From SG-bin7 sp964498095 (GTDB lineage: Bacteria; Bdellovibrionota; Bdellovibrionia; Bdellovibrionales; SG-bin7): a stretch of 64,000 bases of DNA. The DNA is taken from NCBI GenBank assembly GCA_964498095.1, contig CAZCFY010000005.1, positions 144,801 through 208,800 on the forward strand. The letters run 5' to 3'. How positions within the stretch are numbered: position 1 is the first letter of the stretch; each line of letters starts with the position of its first letter. This document shows, one piece after another, positions 63,530 through 64,000 of the stretch. The notes under the pieces were generated by a model. That model was not told where the DNA came from. It did not search any database and saw nothing but the letters and a program-made list of their open reading frames with translations. Position numbers and translations under genes: made by a program.

Positions 63530-64000
63530 TTAATTGGACTCGGGGCGCCCAGGTTTTTTTATTTTTTCACTCACCGGTTTCAGTTTAGTATTCGCCGGAA
63601 GTTCAACGTCGACATGATCCTTGGGTTTTGATTCTGGCCCACTGAGCCCTAAACTTTTATTTTCGTTTGTATTAACAAAATCTATGTTGCGATCACTTTT
63701 GATATTGAGTTTTAAGCGGTACTGCATAAACGCGCGGGTTACCGGCGTGGGCGCTTCGCCACCAACTTTTTCTGAGTATGCATTATCAAACGTTAGAATA
63801 TCGGCGGTAGCATCTTTACCTAACTTCTCTTCGATGCCTTTGAGTTCAGTCTCGGAAATTATGTCTGATGGACCGCCGGTAAGGTCCTTGGTGAGGTCAG
63901 TAAAAAACGGCATCATATCTTGGCCCACGTTTTCGCCGCACGAGATGGGACCGCTACATTTTAATTCGGGGTCCTGCGCCGCTACGACCCGCGAAAGTAA
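63530..64000 (-). CDS. Exported hypothetical protein (5' end cut by window)
   Basis: The minus-strand frame is open from the right window edge to a stop at 63530, giving at least 156 residues. The upstream part reads LLSRVVAAQDPELKCSGPIS, the end of a probable signal peptide followed by a Cys pair (KCSG, ISCGE). The in-frame GTG at 63928 is therefore not the start. The rest is charged, with LTGGPSDIISETELKGIEEK near the middle and a Pro/Lys-rich end (KKPGRPESN). I recognise no family. Confidence 0.6.
   Translation of the reverse strand, partial: LLSRVVAAQDPELKCSGPISCGENVGQDMMPFFTDLTKDLTGGPSDIISETELKGIEEKLGKDATADILTFDNAYSEKVGGEAPTPVTRAFMQYRLKLNIKSDRNIDFVNTNENKSLGLSGPESKPKDHVDVELPANTKLKPVSEKIKKPGRPESN

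Noticed and set aside
1..64000. tRNA, rRNA, tmRNA, RNase P and SRP RNA genes
   Set aside because: I looked in all intergenic gaps for their conserved segments (such as GGTTCGA-type T-arms and the RNase P GAGGAAAGTCC) and found none.

Overview
The window is chromosomal DNA of a Gram-negative bacterium. LpxD, many lipoprotein and Sec signal peptides, a tail-specific protease and a prepilin-like protein show an outer membrane and a secretion-rich lifestyle. The gene mix (HD-GYP and PilZ c-di-GMP proteins, YajQ, many secreted peptidases, a mitochondrial/spirochaete-like EF-G, a PutA without a DNA-binding domain, short Fis-like regulators) fits the Bdellovibrionota/Bdellovibrionia or a related former 'deltaproteobacterial' lineage best. 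This is an inference from gene content; no 16S or other marker RNA is present. I found no rRNA, tRNA, CRISPR array, prophage or intact insertion sequence. Genes are tightly packed, with many 1-10 bp overlaps and several convergent pairs that touch or overlap.

Layout. 1-5146: a truncated TolB-propeller/M28 peptidase lipoprotein, a di-haem c-type exported protein, an unknown protein and a Fis-type regulator behind two abutting perfect palindromes. 5270-8850: a membrane-anchored unknown protein, then an RDD/helical-repeat membrane protein overlapping a rhomboid protease. 8809-14252: bifunctional PutA, an orphan OmpR-type regulator, a matrixin-like lipoprotein and a small protein. 14253-19793: an exported HAD phosphatase, a LysR regulator, and an unusual three-gene operon: a long coiled coil fused to a small-heat-shock (alpha-crystallin) domain, an exported HExxH metalloprotease and a small exported protein. 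19872-28014: MFS transporter, TypA/BipA, a repeat lipoprotein, YajQ, truncated haemoglobin, an RlmI-like methyltransferase and a B12-binding radical SAM protein. 28120-38149: an HD-GYP protein fused to ankyrin repeats, a trypsin plus P-domain lipoprotein, a multi-PAS histidine-kinase-like protein with a degenerate catalytic core, a lytic transglycosylase, a PilZ membrane protein and Aat. 38166-44350: prepilin-like protein, RecQ, an spd/mitochondrial-type EF-G, a CNNM/CBS protein and CutA. 44597-52505: an operon of tail-specific protease, 2-oxoacid dehydrogenase E1 alpha and beta and a family 2 glycosyltransferase, joined by 1-nt stop/start overlaps, preceded by TopA. 52644-64000: a HAD-IIB phosphatase, an exported unknown, Tex with a long RG-rich tail, IF-1, LpxD, MetG, cytidine deaminase plus a metallo-beta-lactamase-like protein that has lost its metal motif, a second M28 peptidase and a truncated exported protein.

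How it fits together. Core information-processing genes (typA, fusA, topA, infA, metG, tex, recQ, aat, rlmI) alternate with envelope and secreted functions. The exported peptidases (two M28, matrixin, HExxH, trypsin/P-domain, S41, rhomboid) suggest heavy investment in extracytoplasmic proteolysis. Several genes lack a Shine-Dalgarno sequence and have promoter-like hexamers placed so that the transcript would start at or within a few bases of the start codon, which points to leaderless transcripts. The best candidates for something undescribed are the coiled-coil/sHsp-metalloprotease operon (16014-19433), the HD-GYP-ankyrin fusion (28120-30888) and the pseudokinase-like sensor (32221-35421).
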